Positions 37,760-46,124 of a DNA stretch of 64,000 nt are shown in pieces (position 1 is the first letter of the stretch; every line of letters starts with the position of its first letter). Under the pieces are notes generated by a model. That model did no database searches, was not told the origin of the DNA, and saw nothing but the letters and a program-made list of their open reading frames with translations. The stretch lies in NCBI RefSeq assembly GCF_013044515.1, contig NZ_JABEPR010000008.1, positions 45,240-109,239 of the forward strand. Reading direction: 5' to 3'. Position numbers and translations under genes: made by a program. The DNA is from Sphingomonas sp. ID1715. Its GTDB lineage: Bacteria; Pseudomonadota; Alphaproteobacteria; Sphingomonadales; Sphingomonadaceae.

Positions 37760-38370
37760 GTGCGCCGTTGCGGCGCTGAAATGGAGTATCAGTGATGATG
37801 AGGTAAGTTGAGAATGCCTCTGCTCGCCGGACTAACCTCGGGCCTCACAAGGTCTGAAATCCCGAAAGGGACGGGGAACAATAGCATGTTCGGAAAAGGC
37901 CAGATGCGTCTTAGTCGCAAATGGAGGCGATGACGGTCAGGGCAAGGTGCGTATGGTGAAGGCTACACTGCTTAAATCCCAGTCTGCAGCAATCTATATA
38001 GCGATACTGGCGAAAGCGACTGTCACGCCAGGTCCGGATGATGACAGCGGTCTCATGTCTTGGCCGCCTGTTTCTCAGCCCATCCGGTGCGCCTCTCGTC
38101 GAGGGGTTTAGTGGACGAACGGGACACCTAACCGCGCCGCATCTCCATTCAGCGTAACTACGGGATGCCCTAAACAGGCGGCTTCTGCCGGCCTGCATGG
38201 GTACGGAGCCGCCATATTACTCAAATGCCCGGGGTAATGCCCGGGACATCGACCTCTTCGGAGGCGGCGGTGCAACTGTATAAGGTCTCGAGCGATCGGG
38301 CCGAAAGCGGGGAAGACCGGGGGAAGGGCGGCAGCTGTGATTCTTCAACCACCGATCATGGGGTGTGCTG

Positions 38371-40293
38371 ATGCTGCCAGAAACTGTGAAAGGCCGGTTG
38401 GAGGCCATTCCGGCGCTCGTTGCGTCGGGCAAAAGGGTGAATGGACTCTATCGTCTGATGGGGTCTCGCCTCCTTTGGGAGGAGGGGCTCCAGAAGATCG
38501 GATCCAACAAGGGTGCGATGACGCCGGGTATTGACGGCGAGACCTTCGCGGACTTCGGACCGGAAGACCTCGACCCGATTATCGCCAGCGTGACGGCAGG
38601 GACCTATGATCCCAAACCAGTGCGTCGGGTGTTTATCCCGAAAGGCAAGGGCAAACGGCGTCCGCTGGGCATTCCCACGCGCGACGACCGCCTCGTTCAG
38701 GAAGTGGCGCGGCAACTGCTCGAACGGATCTATGAACCGGTGTTCTCGAACGCCTCCCATGGATTCCGGCCGGGCCGGTCGTGTCATACGGCGCTTGAAC
38801 ACGTCAAAGCCGTATGGACGGGGGTGAAATGGCTCGTAGATGTGGATGTCGCGGGGTTCTTCGAGAACATCGACCACGACATCCTCCTGCGGCTGTTGCG
38901 GAAAAGGATCGATGACGAGAAATTCATCGGCTTGATCGGCAGCATGCTTAAGGCGGGTGTTATGGAAGACCGGGTTCACACCCGGACCTACAGCGGCACT
39001 CCGCAGGGCGGTATCGTCTCTCCAATCTTGGCCAACATCTACCTCCATGAACTCGATATGTTCATGGCGGAACGGATCGCGGCTTTCGAGAGGGGGAAGG
39101 TCCGTGCCACGAACCCGGAATATGGGCGACTGGCTGGGCGCATCCAGAAACAACGGAAGCGCGTCACCATGCTGCGGGCCAAAGACAATGTCGACGAGGT
39201 GAAGGTTGCGGCCTCCTTGGCCAAAATCCAAACCTTACTGCCGCAAAAGCGGTCCATCCCGTCGAGAGACGCGATGGACCCCGGTTATCGCCGACTTCGT
39301 TACTGTCGCTACGCGGACGACTTCATGATTGGGGTTATCGGTAGCAAGGAGGATGCACGAAGCGTGTTCGCCGAAGTCAGGGCATTCCTGACCGAGGCGC
39401 TGGCGCTCACGGTGTCCGAGGAGAAAAGCGGTATCCGCAAGGCGAGCGATGGAGCCGCCTTCCTTGGATATGAGGTCCGCACATATACGACACGCCAACG
39501 GGTTGTCCGGAGCCGACAAGGTTCCGTCAGCTTCCTTCGTAGGCCGCCGTCGGAAGTGATGCAGCTGCATGTCCCTTGGGAGAAGGTCCACGCGTTCGCT
39601 TCTGCAAAAGGTTATGGTGATCTGTCGGTGTTGAAGCCGCGTCATCGTAGCCTGCTGCTCAGCTGCAGCGACGTTGAGATCGTCCTAGCTTACAACGCCG
39701 AATTGCGGGGTTTTGCGAACTACTATGCTCTCGCCAAGGATGTGAGCTTCAAGCTGAACAGGCTTGAGTTTCTCCAGCGGTGGAGCTTGTTCAAGACCTT
39801 GGCCAGCAAGCACAAAACCAATGTGCGAGCGGTCGTGGCCCGCATGAGGACGGGGCAGGAATTCACCATCGGCTACGACGTCGATGGCCAGCCCCGATCG
39901 GTCAAAGTCTGGAAACTGGCTCATCTGAAACGTGATCCGGCCACCTCGTCCAGGATTGATATCCAGCCTTGGACGCAGGTGTTCACCCACTCACGTACGG
40001 ACTGGGTTGATCGTCAGAATGCCAAGCAATGCGAGGCTTGCGGTCGATCCGATGTTCCGTGTCACGTGCACCATATCCGGGGGATGGCCGATGTTTCGCA
40101 CCGCGGTTTTGTCGTGAGAATGAAGGTGGCACGCGCCCGCAGGACGGTGGTCCTGTGCGAGCAATGCCACTGGGATACTCACAGAGGCCGCCTGCCCGAT
40201 CTACGGCAAAGTGATGGTTCGTCACAGTGGAGAGCCGCATGCGGTGAAAGCTGCACGTGCGGTTCGGCGGGGGGATCAGGGCTGACTCCATGA
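38371..40293 (+). CDS. ltrA: Group II intron reverse transcriptase/maturase with HNH endonuclease
   Basis: A 640-residue protein. RT domains: RRVFIPKGKGKRRPLGIPT (block 1-2), ASHGFRPGRSCHTAL, VDVDVAGFFENIDHDILL, GTPQGGIVSPILANIYL and the active site YCRYADDFMIG (about residues 312-322). The maturase/X region follows (RHRSLLLSCSDVEIVLAYN and GFANYYALA). The C-terminal HNH module has CEACGRSDVPCHVHHIRGMADV and CEQCHWDTHRGRL. ATG 38371 is preferred over a GTG two codons earlier. The frame runs on through domain V of its own intron before stopping at 40293. Confidence 0.92.
   Translation: MLPETVKGRLEAIPALVASGKRVNGLYRLMGSRLLWEEGLQKIGSNKGAMTPGIDGETFADFGPEDLDPIIASVTAGTYDPKPVRRVFIPKGKGKRRPLGIPTRDDRLVQEVARQLLERIYEPVFSNASHGFRPGRSCHTALEHVKAVWTGVKWLVDVDVAGFFENIDHDILLRLLRKRIDDEKFIGLIGSMLKAGVMEDRVHTRTYSGTPQGGIVSPILANIYLHELDMFMAERIAAFERGKVRATNPEYGRLAGRIQKQRKRVTMLRAKDNVDEVKVAASLAKIQTLLPQKRSIPSRDAMDPGYRRLRYCRYADDFMIGVIGSKEDARSVFAEVRAFLTEALALTVSEEKSGIRKASDGAAFLGYEVRTYTTRQRVVRSRQGSVSFLRRPPSEVMQLHVPWEKVHAFASAKGYGDLSVLKPRHRSLLLSCSDVEIVLAYNAELRGFANYYALAKDVSFKLNRLEFLQRWSLFKTLASKHKTNVRAVVARMRTGQEFTIGYDVDGQPRSVKVWKLAHLKRDPATSSRIDIQPWTQVFTHSRTDWVDRQNAKQCEACGRSDVPCHVHHIRGMADVSHRGFVVRMKVARARRTVVLCEQCHWDTHRGRLPDLRQSDGSSQWRAACGESCTCGSAGGSGLTP
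40232..40265 (+). ncRNA. Group II intron domain V
   Basis: The 34-nt hairpin begins GAGCCGCATGCGGTGAAAG and ends CACGTGCGGTTC, with the GNRA-like GAAA tetraloop and the two-nucleotide bulge expected for catalytic domain V. It lies 49 nt before the predicted 3' splice site. The intron-encoded reading frame overlaps it fully. Confidence 0.85.
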
Positions 40294-40314
40294 GCAGCAC
40301 CAATCCTACCCGAC

Positions 40315-40655
40315 TGACCGAAAATATGGGTCCATGCGAAGCCGAGTGCCCCGAGCGTATCCTCGATCTCCTGACCCCGACCGAGCATCGTCACGCAATC
40401 GATTGGCGCGAACGCTGCCGCGCCAATCTGGCCCTGCGCGGGCGCAAGCTCGCCCAAGGCGATCGCATCCGGCTCGACCAGCCGGTGACCTTCACCGACG
40501 GCCACGTCGCGCAGGAGTTCGTCGTCTGCAAGCGCAGCCGGAGCCTGATGCTCCGCGACCCGGACAATGGCTGCTTCTACCGGATCAGCCGGCTGATGGA
40601 GCGGGCCTGGTCGATCGTGCCCGTCACCAAAATCCACAAGACGGTGTTCGCCTGA
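40315..40655 (+). CDS. DUF6927-like protein, exon 2
   Basis: Remaining 341 nt of the gene. It begins with the last two bases of codon 91 and continues TENMGPCEAECPERILDLLT, then DWRERCRANLALRGRKLAQG and FTDGHVAQEFVVCKRSRSL, ending at TGA 40653-40655. No start codon with a ribosome site lies nearby, so it depends on splicing (or on the intron being absent). The domain with VTFTDGHVAQEFVV looks like a small beta barrel; function unknown. Confidence 0.78.
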
Positions 40656-40695
40656 ACATCAATCCGTATATCCTCGTGATGAAGTGGATCATGTC

Positions 40696-40901
40696 ATGAC
40701 AATCGCCATCGAAAGGAACGCCCTGTCGCCCAAGCGCGGCCTGCTCTGCAGCCGCGAGAACGCGCTGCGCGTCGCGGCCGGATTTTCGATCATTCCCAGG
40801 AGAGGGTCAGCATCCTGCGCACCGCGAACCCGCTGCAACCGTTCCGCGTGTCCACCGACCCGGCAACGCCGGGCCTGATCGTCCTCGAAATGGTCGCATG
40901 A
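40696..40901 (+). pseudogene. Small conserved plasmid gene with frameshift
   Basis: Starting at ATG 40696 one reads TIAIERNALSPKRGLLCSR and ENALRVAAGF; then, one frame over, DHSQERVSILRTANPLQPFR and STDPATPGLIVLEMVA with a stop at 40899-40901. Adding one T to the TTTT run at about 40788 would join them into one protein of about 68 residues. The stop overlaps the start of the SNase gene as ATGA, which supports that the second frame was once translated. Sequencing error or real mutation cannot be told apart. Confidence 0.55.
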
Positions 40902-41404
40902 AACGGCTTCCCGTCCTGGCTCTGCTGCTGGCGGCAGCCTGCACGCCCAGCGATGCGGCGGAGGACACGTCCTTCAGCGCCACCGCGCGCGCCCTCGATG
41001 GCGACACGGTCGCGACCGATTTCCGCCTGCTCGGGGTCGATGCCTTCGAACGGCACCAGATGTGCGAACGGGCCGGTGCCTGCTGGGAGTGTGGGAAAGC
41101 CGCCCAGGACCTCGCCGCGCGGACGTTGCGGGGCGGCGACGCGCAGATCCGTCTCTCGTCCCGATCGAGCTACGGCAGGCCGGTTGCCATGGTTTCCATC
41201 AATGGACGCGACCTCGGCGAAGTGATGATCTCGGCCGGACTCGCCATCCCGCAGCCGCAATATCTGAGGTCCGACGCCGCCCGCGCTTCGCGCTATGCGG
41301 CCGCCTTCAGCGAAGCGCAGCGGCGACACGCGGGCGCCCTTGCCGGAAACTGGCTGGAGCCAGCGCGGTGGCGGCGCGGTGAACGGCTGTCATGCGAGCG
41401 CTGA
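40898..41404 (+). CDS. Staphylococcal nuclease-like (thermonuclease) lipoprotein
   Basis: A 168-residue SNase-fold protein whose ATG 40898 overlaps the preceding stop. A lipoprotein signal is present (LALLLAAACTPS, lipobox Cys15), so it would be anchored outside the inner membrane. SNase features: ARALDGDTVATDFRLLGVDA (calcium-site Asp and the Arg/Leu pattern) and SSYGRPVAMVSINGRDLGEV with the family's glycine. Two Cys in the middle (MCERAGACWECG) are typical of the proteobacterial subgroup. Plasmid copies are common; role in transfer or nutrient release is unknown. Confidence 0.85.
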   Translation: MKRLPVLALLLAAACTPSDAAEDTSFSATARALDGDTVATDFRLLGVDAFERHQMCERAGACWECGKAAQDLAARTLRGGDAQIRLSSRSSYGRPVAMVSINGRDLGEVMISAGLAIPQPQYLRSDAARASRYAAAFSEAQRRHAGALAGNWLEPARWRRGERLSCER

Positions 41405-41512
41405 TCGCCGGCAAGGCCCGGCCTTGCTCGGCGGAAGCGCACGCCGGGCATCCCCAACCAGGCAAAGGGTAGAGCAGGGGCCGGCGCGCCAAGCGCCTGA
41501 CGCCCGCAGGCT

Positions 41513-42007
41513 TCAGGCACCCAGGCCGGGATCGGCCCACCAGGACTGGCCCTGCTGGAAATCCTCCGCCGTTGACACCACCGGGCCATCCGGCTCGTCC
41601 GCCACATAGGGCCGCACGAGCGGCCGGGCCTTGACCTTGCGGCGATGCATCTTGCCCGCGATCCGGCCGCGCGCCTCGAGCAGCTCCTCGAGCCACATCA
41701 GATCGTCGATCATCTCGACCACGCCGCGTCCGGCGAGGCAGAAATAGATGCAGCGCTGAAAGTCGTCGCCCGCCGGATTGCTGAGGATCGAGGCCAGCTT
41801 GCGCTTCCCGCCAAGCTCGCCCTCGTGGATCCAGGTCACCGCCTCGCGCAGTTCGCGGACCGAATAGAAGGCGTCCTCGACATGCATGCCGATGGCCGCG
41901 TTGGCGATCATCCGCCGGGTCGGGCGGTTCTGCTCGTCGAGCGCCGCATCGCGCAGCGTCACGTCCAGATCGAAATGCCCAAGAAAACGGGCTGCGGAAT
42001 CGGTCAT
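41513..42007 (-). CDS. Conserved hypothetical plasmid protein
   Basis: A 164-residue soluble protein with a strong ribosome site (AAGGAG) before ATG 42007. It is rich in helices, with the stretch FLGHFDLDVTLRDAALDEQN, then VRELREAVTWIHEGELGGKR and CIYFCLAGRGVVEMIDDLMW. I do not recognise a domain. Divergent from the TGT-like gene, with 29 bp between the two starts. Confidence 0.65.
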   Translation of the reverse strand: MTDSAARFLGHFDLDVTLRDAALDEQNRPTRRMIANAAIGMHVEDAFYSVRELREAVTWIHEGELGGKRKLASILSNPAGDDFQRCIYFCLAGRGVVEMIDDLMWLEELLEARGRIAGKMHRRKVKARPLVRPYVADEPDGPVVSTAEDFQQGQSWWADPGLGA

Positions 42008-42036
42008 CGGAAATCTCCTTTTGCAAGGAACATAAT

Positions 42037-43071
42037 ATGAACATGGATCGGGTCAAGCCGCGCACGATAGCGGTGATGATCGGCTTACCCCACCTGTCCG
42101 ACAGCAAATTGCTCGATCGCGCGCGCCAGTTGCAGCAGCCCGTGCTCATCTCGGCGAACGCCCTTTCGCGCTGGTCGCGGCGGCGCGGCTGGCGCGAATG
42201 GACGGGCTGGACGACTGGTCCGCTCGCCAATGCGGCCGGGCTCCACAGCCTCTGCCTCGACAGCGCCGGCTTCAGCGCGATGACCACCTACGGCGGCTAT
42301 CCCTGGACCGTGGGCGACTATGTCCGCCTCGCCGCCGCCTACCCGTTTCGCTGGTGGGCGGCCCTCGACTATTGCGTCGAGCATGAGGTCGCCGGCGACC
42401 GCGACGAGATCCTCGACCGCATATCGCGCACCATCCGCGCCAATATCGAGTGCCGCTTGCGCGGTGAGGACCAAGACATCCTCGACAGCTTCATGCCGGT
42501 GATCCAGGGGCGGCTACCCGCCGACTATGAGCGCTGCGCCGATGCCCTGTCGGGCACGATCGAGCGCGCCGGGCTCGTCGGCGTTGGATCGATGTGCCGG
42601 CGTTCCATCCACGGCCCCGAAGGACTGATGGCCGTCGTCGACCATCTCGATCGGGTGCTTCCGCGGCGCATCCGGCTTCATCTGTTCGGCGTGAAAGGGG
42701 AGGCACTCCCCTATCTCGCGGCCTTCCGGCACCGCATCGCCTCGATCGACAGCCAGGCCTATGGTGTCGCAGCGAGGACCGCGGCCCGGCGCGATGGCTG
42801 CGTGAAGACCGACGCCATCGTCGCCGACCATATGGAACACTGGGTCCACGCCCAGCATGCGCGCCTGCGCCAGCCGCAGCGCCAGCTTCCCGTGCAGATT
42901 CCCCCAATCGCGCCCGCGCAGCCCGATGACCCCTGGGAGGCGGCGATCGCCGAGGCGCGCGAGCAAATGCGGGAACTCATCGAATGCGGCGATCTCGACC
43001 ATGACGAGACGACCGCGCCCTGGATCGAGCAGTGGGCGGCCGACATCTATCGCGAGCGCATGACCGGCTGA
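42037..43071 (+). CDS. Queuine tRNA-ribosyltransferase-like (TGT/DpdA fold) protein
   Basis: A 344-residue protein from ATG 42037 (AAGGAA upstream). The central region resembles TIM-barrel TGT enzymes: LDSAGFSAMTTYGGYPWTVG with the catalytic-type Asp/Ser neighbourhood, WWAALDYCVEHEVA, LVGVGSMCRRSIHGPEGL and RIRLHLFGVKGEALPYL. I recall close relatives described as queuine tRNA-ribosyltransferase-like (DUF7221). The Zn-binding Cys cluster of true TGT is not obvious. It could act on DNA as DpdA does, or only bind nucleic acid; no queuosine or dpd genes lie nearby. Confidence 0.7.
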   Translation: MNMDRVKPRTIAVMIGLPHLSDSKLLDRARQLQQPVLISANALSRWSRRRGWREWTGWTTGPLANAAGLHSLCLDSAGFSAMTTYGGYPWTVGDYVRLAAAYPFRWWAALDYCVEHEVAGDRDEILDRISRTIRANIECRLRGEDQDILDSFMPVIQGRLPADYERCADALSGTIERAGLVGVGSMCRRSIHGPEGLMAVVDHLDRVLPRRIRLHLFGVKGEALPYLAAFRHRIASIDSQAYGVAARTAARRDGCVKTDAIVADHMEHWVHAQHARLRQPQRQLPVQIPPIAPAQPDDPWEAAIAEAREQMRELIECGDLDHDETTAPWIEQWAADIYRERMTG

Positions 43072-43099
43072 TCCCGGAACGGAATTGAAATATCTCGCG

Positions 43100-43119
43100 G
43101 ACTAGTTAGATAACTAGTC
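43100..43119. promoter_or_regulatory. Palindromic operator of the toxin-antitoxin pair
   Basis: GACTAGTTA, GA, TAACTAGTC is a perfect palindrome ending 14 bp before the antitoxin start, with AAAGGA following as ribosome site. It is the expected place for autorepression by the Phd-type antitoxin. Confidence 0.7.
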
Positions 43120-43133
43120 AGAAAGGAATCGAT

Positions 43134-43388
43134 ATGCAGGCTTGGCCCGTTCAGGACGCAAAGGCGCGCTTCAGCGAAATGCTCGAGGCATGCACGACCC
43201 ATGGACCCCAGATGGTCACCAAGCGCGGCGTCGAAGCGGCGGTGCTGGTACCAGCCGCCGAGTGGCATCGCCTTCAAAGCCGTGCTCGCCCGACACTCAA
43301 GGACCTACTTCTGGCGCCCCCCGGCCGAGGCGATCTCGTGATCCCGCCGCGGGGCCGGGGGAAGCACCGCGCGTCGCCCGCCCTCTGA
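43134..43388 (+). CDS. Phd/YefM-type antitoxin
   Basis: An 84-residue antitoxin. The N-terminal Phd fold is clear (MQAWPVQDAKARFSEMLEAC, then GPQMVTKRGVEAAVLVPAAEW), which binds the operator; the basic, Pro/Gly-rich C terminus (APPGRGDLVIPPRGRGK) should wrap the toxin. The stop overlaps the toxin start by one base (TGATG). A perfect palindrome lies in the promoter. Confidence 0.9.
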   Translation: MQAWPVQDAKARFSEMLEACTTHGPQMVTKRGVEAAVLVPAAEWHRLQSRARPTLKDLLLAPPGRGDLVIPPRGRGKHRASPAL

Positions 43389-43804
43389 TGTTCCTCCTCG
43401 ACACCAATATCGTTTCGGAGCTTCGCCGCGTCCGCCCCCATGGGGCCGTGCTCGCGTGGCTCGAAGCGCAGGACGACAGCACGCTCCATATCTCGGCCGT
43501 TACGCTCGGCGAGATACAAGCCGGCATCGAAATCACCCGCGGCCAGGACCCGGCCCGCGCCGATGAGATCGAAACCTGGGCCGATGCGCTCGCGGAGGCC
43601 TGGAATGTCCTTCCCATAGACGCCGCCATCTATCGCACCTGGGCAAAGCTCATGCATGGCAAGAGCGAGCATCTCTACGAGGACGCCCTGATCGCCGCGA
43701 CCGCGCGTGTTCTCGGCCTAACGATTGCGACCCGCAATGTCGCCGATTTCGCGTCGTTCGATGTTCCGGTGATCAACCCGTTCGAGACGCCGACGCTATC
43801 CTGA
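43388..43804 (+). CDS. vapC: VapC-type PIN-domain toxin
   Basis: A 138-residue PIN RNase toxin. Acidic active-site residues are visible: Asp5 in MFLLDTNIVSEL, Glu in VTLGEIQAGIE, and Asp in YEDALIAATARVLGL and ATRNVADFASFDV. It cleaves RNA to arrest growth unless held by the coupled Phd-type antitoxin. Together the pair should stabilise the plasmid by post-segregational killing. Confidence 0.92.
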   Translation: MFLLDTNIVSELRRVRPHGAVLAWLEAQDDSTLHISAVTLGEIQAGIEITRGQDPARADEIETWADALAEAWNVLPIDAAIYRTWAKLMHGKSEHLYEDALIAATARVLGLTIATRNVADFASFDVPVINPFETPTLS

Positions 43805-43832
43805 ATCCGACGTCGACCACCTCACCGCCAGA

Positions 43833-43895
43833 GAAGAGAGGGGGTGCGAGGGCAGCCCGACGGGAGCGAGAGCTCCTGCAGTTCGAGGAGCCCTC
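43833..43895 (+). promoter_or_regulatory. G-rich structured leader, copy E
   Basis: GAAGAGAGGGGG begins the leader at 43833. GAGGGC (43848-43853) pairs with GCCCTC (43890-43895), which abuts ATG 43896. Inside, GGAGC (43863-43867), loop GAGA, GCTCC (43872-43876) forms a hairpin. The ribosome site GAGGAG (43885-43890) touches the closing strand. Confidence 0.55.
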
Positions 43896-44204
43896 ATGTC
43901 CCACCAGTTCATTGCCACCGAGCGGATTCCCGCTCGCTCGAATCGTGCGGAGGTCCGCAATCCGATCCTCACACTGCCGGCCGTCGCCAGGCTGCGGGCA
44001 CTCGATCCGGAAACGCGGGGCATGCTGCGGGACCTGCTTCTCGAACTCCAGCAGGACGCGAGAGAGCGCGCCGAGGCGAGCTGGCGCAGCCGCAAGCCTC
44101 CGCTCGCCGCCTACTGGGCGGCCTGCGGCGTCTATGCCGGTCACATAGCCCGCGCCATCGGTCCGGGCGCCTGCCGCAAAATCCGATTGGTCAGGCGGGG
44201 ATAA
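43896..44204 (+). CDS. Hypothetical plasmid protein
   Basis: A 102-residue protein behind structured leader E, with GAGGAG as ribosome site. It is basic and helical, with NPILTLPAVARLRALDPETR and a run LRDLLLELQQDARERAEASW, then a Trp/Ala-rich helix AYWAACGVYAGHIARAI. No family recognised. The shared leader ties it to the plasmid backbone genes. Confidence 0.65.
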   Translation: MSHQFIATERIPARSNRAEVRNPILTLPAVARLRALDPETRGMLRDLLLELQQDARERAEASWRSRKPPLAAYWAACGVYAGHIARAIGPGACRKIRLVRRG

Positions 44205-44221
44205 CATTGCGATTGCCGACC

Positions 44222-44833
44222 TCAAGTCGCCTGCAGGCGGGCGTCCTTGTCGGACCCAATCCGGGGCGCTTCCGCAGGCCAGTCGCCCGTCGCGAGGACG
44301 GGTAGCTCCTCGAACCCCGCCAAGTCGATCGTCAGCGAGAGGCGTCGCGCAGCGAAGCAGACGACCTCGCAAGGCACCGCGCGCAGCGTCTCGTCGATAC
44401 CGCCGATACCGCCCCGGGAAACGACCAGATAACTTATCCTCGCCGACGCGGACTCGAGGAGTGCTTCGACCGCGCGCCCGATGCGCTGTCCGTGGCAATC
44501 GTCCACCTCCATCCCGGCGAGTCCGGTCGCGGTGAACAGCTCATCGCTCGAGCATCGGCGGCTGGCCCTCTCGGCGGACTTGCCACCCTCTTCGTATCGG
44601 CGCTGCTCGCCCAGCCATCGCCATGCGCCGACCAGGTTGACCACGGTCAGGAAGCCGTTCGTCGCGAGCAGGTTGGTCTGCCCGGTCGATAGCCCCACGA
44701 GCGACCAGCAGATCGATCCTATCGTGAAGACCAGGAATCCCGACCCGGTGACCTTCGCGCCCAGATTGGCCGCGGTCATCATAGCGGCGATCATCGTCGC
44801 GATCGGGGCGATCCAGCCCGCGATATCGTCCAT
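44222..44833 (-). CDS. Membrane protein with PRC-barrel-like C-terminal domain
   Basis: A 203-residue protein; ATG 44833 has GGAGGA upstream. Three hydrophobic helices lie at about residues 5-75 (AGWIAPIATMIAAMMTAANL, FLVFTIGSICWSLVGL, GFLTVVNLVGAWRWLG). The C-terminal part resembles a PRC barrel (LFTATGLAGMEVDDCHGQRI, ISYLVVSRGGIGG). PRC-barrel proteins bind RNA or other macromolecules at the membrane; the role here is unknown. It is the only minus-strand gene in this stretch and lies between two leader-bearing genes. Confidence 0.68.
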   Translation of the reverse strand: MDDIAGWIAPIATMIAAMMTAANLGAKVTGSGFLVFTIGSICWSLVGLSTGQTNLLATNGFLTVVNLVGAWRWLGEQRRYEEGGKSAERASRRCSSDELFTATGLAGMEVDDCHGQRIGRAVEALLESASARISYLVVSRGGIGGIDETLRAVPCEVVCFAARRLSLTIDLAGFEELPVLATGDWPAEAPRIGSDKDARLQAT

Positions 44834-44956
44834 CCAGTTCCTCCGTCCGCCCCAGCTCTTCGCCGTGTCCGGCGGCAATACACCGTCGCTGCGCCGCTGT
44901 CGTCGTTCGGCAGGGCCAGCAGCGAGGTTCGAATCCATTCCGCCGGGGGGACGAGA

Positions 44957-45013
44957 GGGAAGGGGGGCCGGGGGCGCGAGCGGAAGAACCGCTCGAGATT
45001 CCCGGAGGACCCC
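44957..45013 (+). promoter_or_regulatory. G-rich structured leader, copy C
   Basis: GGGAAGGGGGG at 44957-44967. Outer pairing of the G-run with CCCC (45010-45013) directly before ATG 45014. The inner hairpin is perfect: CGAGCGG (44977-44983), loop AAGAA, CCGCTCG (44989-44995). GGAGG (45004-45008) is the ribosome site inside the structure. Confidence 0.55.
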
Positions 45014-45658
45014 ATGACCTACGATGTGGCATTTCGCTACGGCCAGGCGCTCGACCCCAGCGCGCTGGTCACGATCGGCACCACGCTCCACGCTATCCAA
45101 GCAGCCATCACCGATTGCCGCAACGCCGGCATCGAGGTCGAAACCGACCCCGCCGTCATCCTGCTCGTGCGCCATCTCTCGCAGGTCTGCGCCGATCGGC
45201 CGGCCGATGCCGAGCTGCGCCGAGACTGCATGGCGCGGATCGCTGACCTCAGAAACCGGCCGATGCTCAAGACGCTCGCCCTGCGCGGCGTCGCCTATGA
45301 CGAGACCGCCAAGAAGCTGTTCCATTCCGAGGGCCGCGCGGCCCTCCGCCGCCTCGCAGAAGCGCTGAGTCTCGATGAGGGCAGCTTCGACATCCGCTCC
45401 AACAAGGCGGGGCCGGCGGTGTCCGGCGAGATCACGCTCCACGCCGACATGCTCTGGGTCCAGTTCTCGCTCGGGCCGTTCGGGCCCGACCGCGAGGTCT
45501 GCTTTCGCAGGGTCCGCGACCGCCAGGATTATATCGGCGAACGCAACCATTGGGCATCCGTCCGCGAGCTCGTCGAGCCCGACCGGTTTGCCGCGCGTAT
45601 CCGCCGCGACCTCAATCTCCCTGCCGCCGCGCCCGCCGCGCCGCGGCTGGTCGCCTGA
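45014..45658 (+). CDS. Hypothetical plasmid protein
   Basis: A 214-residue soluble protein behind leader C. Segments include MTYDVAFRYGQALDPSALVT, then LKTLALRGVAYDETAKKLF and a beta-rich C-terminal part (AGPAVSGEITLHADMLWVQF, REVCFRRVRDRQDYIGERNH). No known domain recognised. It starts a run of three closely linked unknown genes (45014-47446). Confidence 0.68.
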   Translation: MTYDVAFRYGQALDPSALVTIGTTLHAIQAAITDCRNAGIEVETDPAVILLVRHLSQVCADRPADAELRRDCMARIADLRNRPMLKTLALRGVAYDETAKKLFHSEGRAALRRLAEALSLDEGSFDIRSNKAGPAVSGEITLHADMLWVQFSLGPFGPDREVCFRRVRDRQDYIGERNHWASVRELVEPDRFAARIRRDLNLPAAAPAAPRLVA

Positions 45659-45671
45659 GGGGGATGGAGCG

Positions 45672-46124
45672 ATGCGCATATTGCTCACACGCACCCGGAT
45701 CGGCGTCGAGGCGCCGAGCTATTCCTACCGGGTGCATATCCCCTTCACCGAGATCTCGCTCGAACGGCAGGGTCTGATCTCGATGCATTCGGACTACGGC
45801 CTGGGAGCCGGGCTGCTCGCCCGCCTGCCGGACGTCATCGCGCCGATGGCGCATCTCGAAGCCGCGCCGGGCCTCGACAAGCATCATTTCGGCAAGCGCG
45901 TCGATGCCGTCGCCGACCGGGTGGCCGCAATCCTGCTCGGCGCCGTCTTCCCCGAGATGGCCGAACGGACCCTGCCGTTCCGTCTCGATGTGCCATCGGC
46001 GCCGCCCAACGCACGGGCCTTCGGGGCAATCGAGAATCTCACGGGACGCTACGAGGCGCTCGCGCGCGGCCTCGACAGCCTGACCGCTTCGAGCCTCGGC
46101 TTTCGCGCGGAGGGCGACCGATGA
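45672..46124 (+). CDS. Hypothetical plasmid protein
   Basis: A 150-residue protein starting at ATG 45672, 13 bp after the previous stop, with GGAG close upstream. Features: SYSYRVHIPFTEISLERQGL and VAAILLGAVFPEMAERTLPF. The stop overlaps the next start (ATGA at 46121), so it is co-translated with the following gene. Function unknown. Confidence 0.65.
   Translation: MRILLTRTRIGVEAPSYSYRVHIPFTEISLERQGLISMHSDYGLGAGLLARLPDVIAPMAHLEAAPGLDKHHFGKRVDAVADRVAAILLGAVFPEMAERTLPFRLDVPSAPPNARAFGAIENLTGRYEALARGLDSLTASSLGFRAEGDR

Larger units (their letters stand above)
37760..40314 (+). mobile_element. Group II intron with LtrA-type protein
   Basis: Boundaries are defined by three independent signs. The 5' end is GTGCG directly after exon base 37759. 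The 3' end is CTACCCGAC at 40314. Joining the two flanks restores codon 91 of the host gene as ATG and keeps the frame. Between 37780 and 38370 lies the structured RNA of domains I-III without a gene. The ORF occupies domain IV, and domain V is recognisable at 40232-40265. Length is 2,555 nt. It interrupts the gene in its sense orientation, so splicing would rescue expression. Confidence 0.9.
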
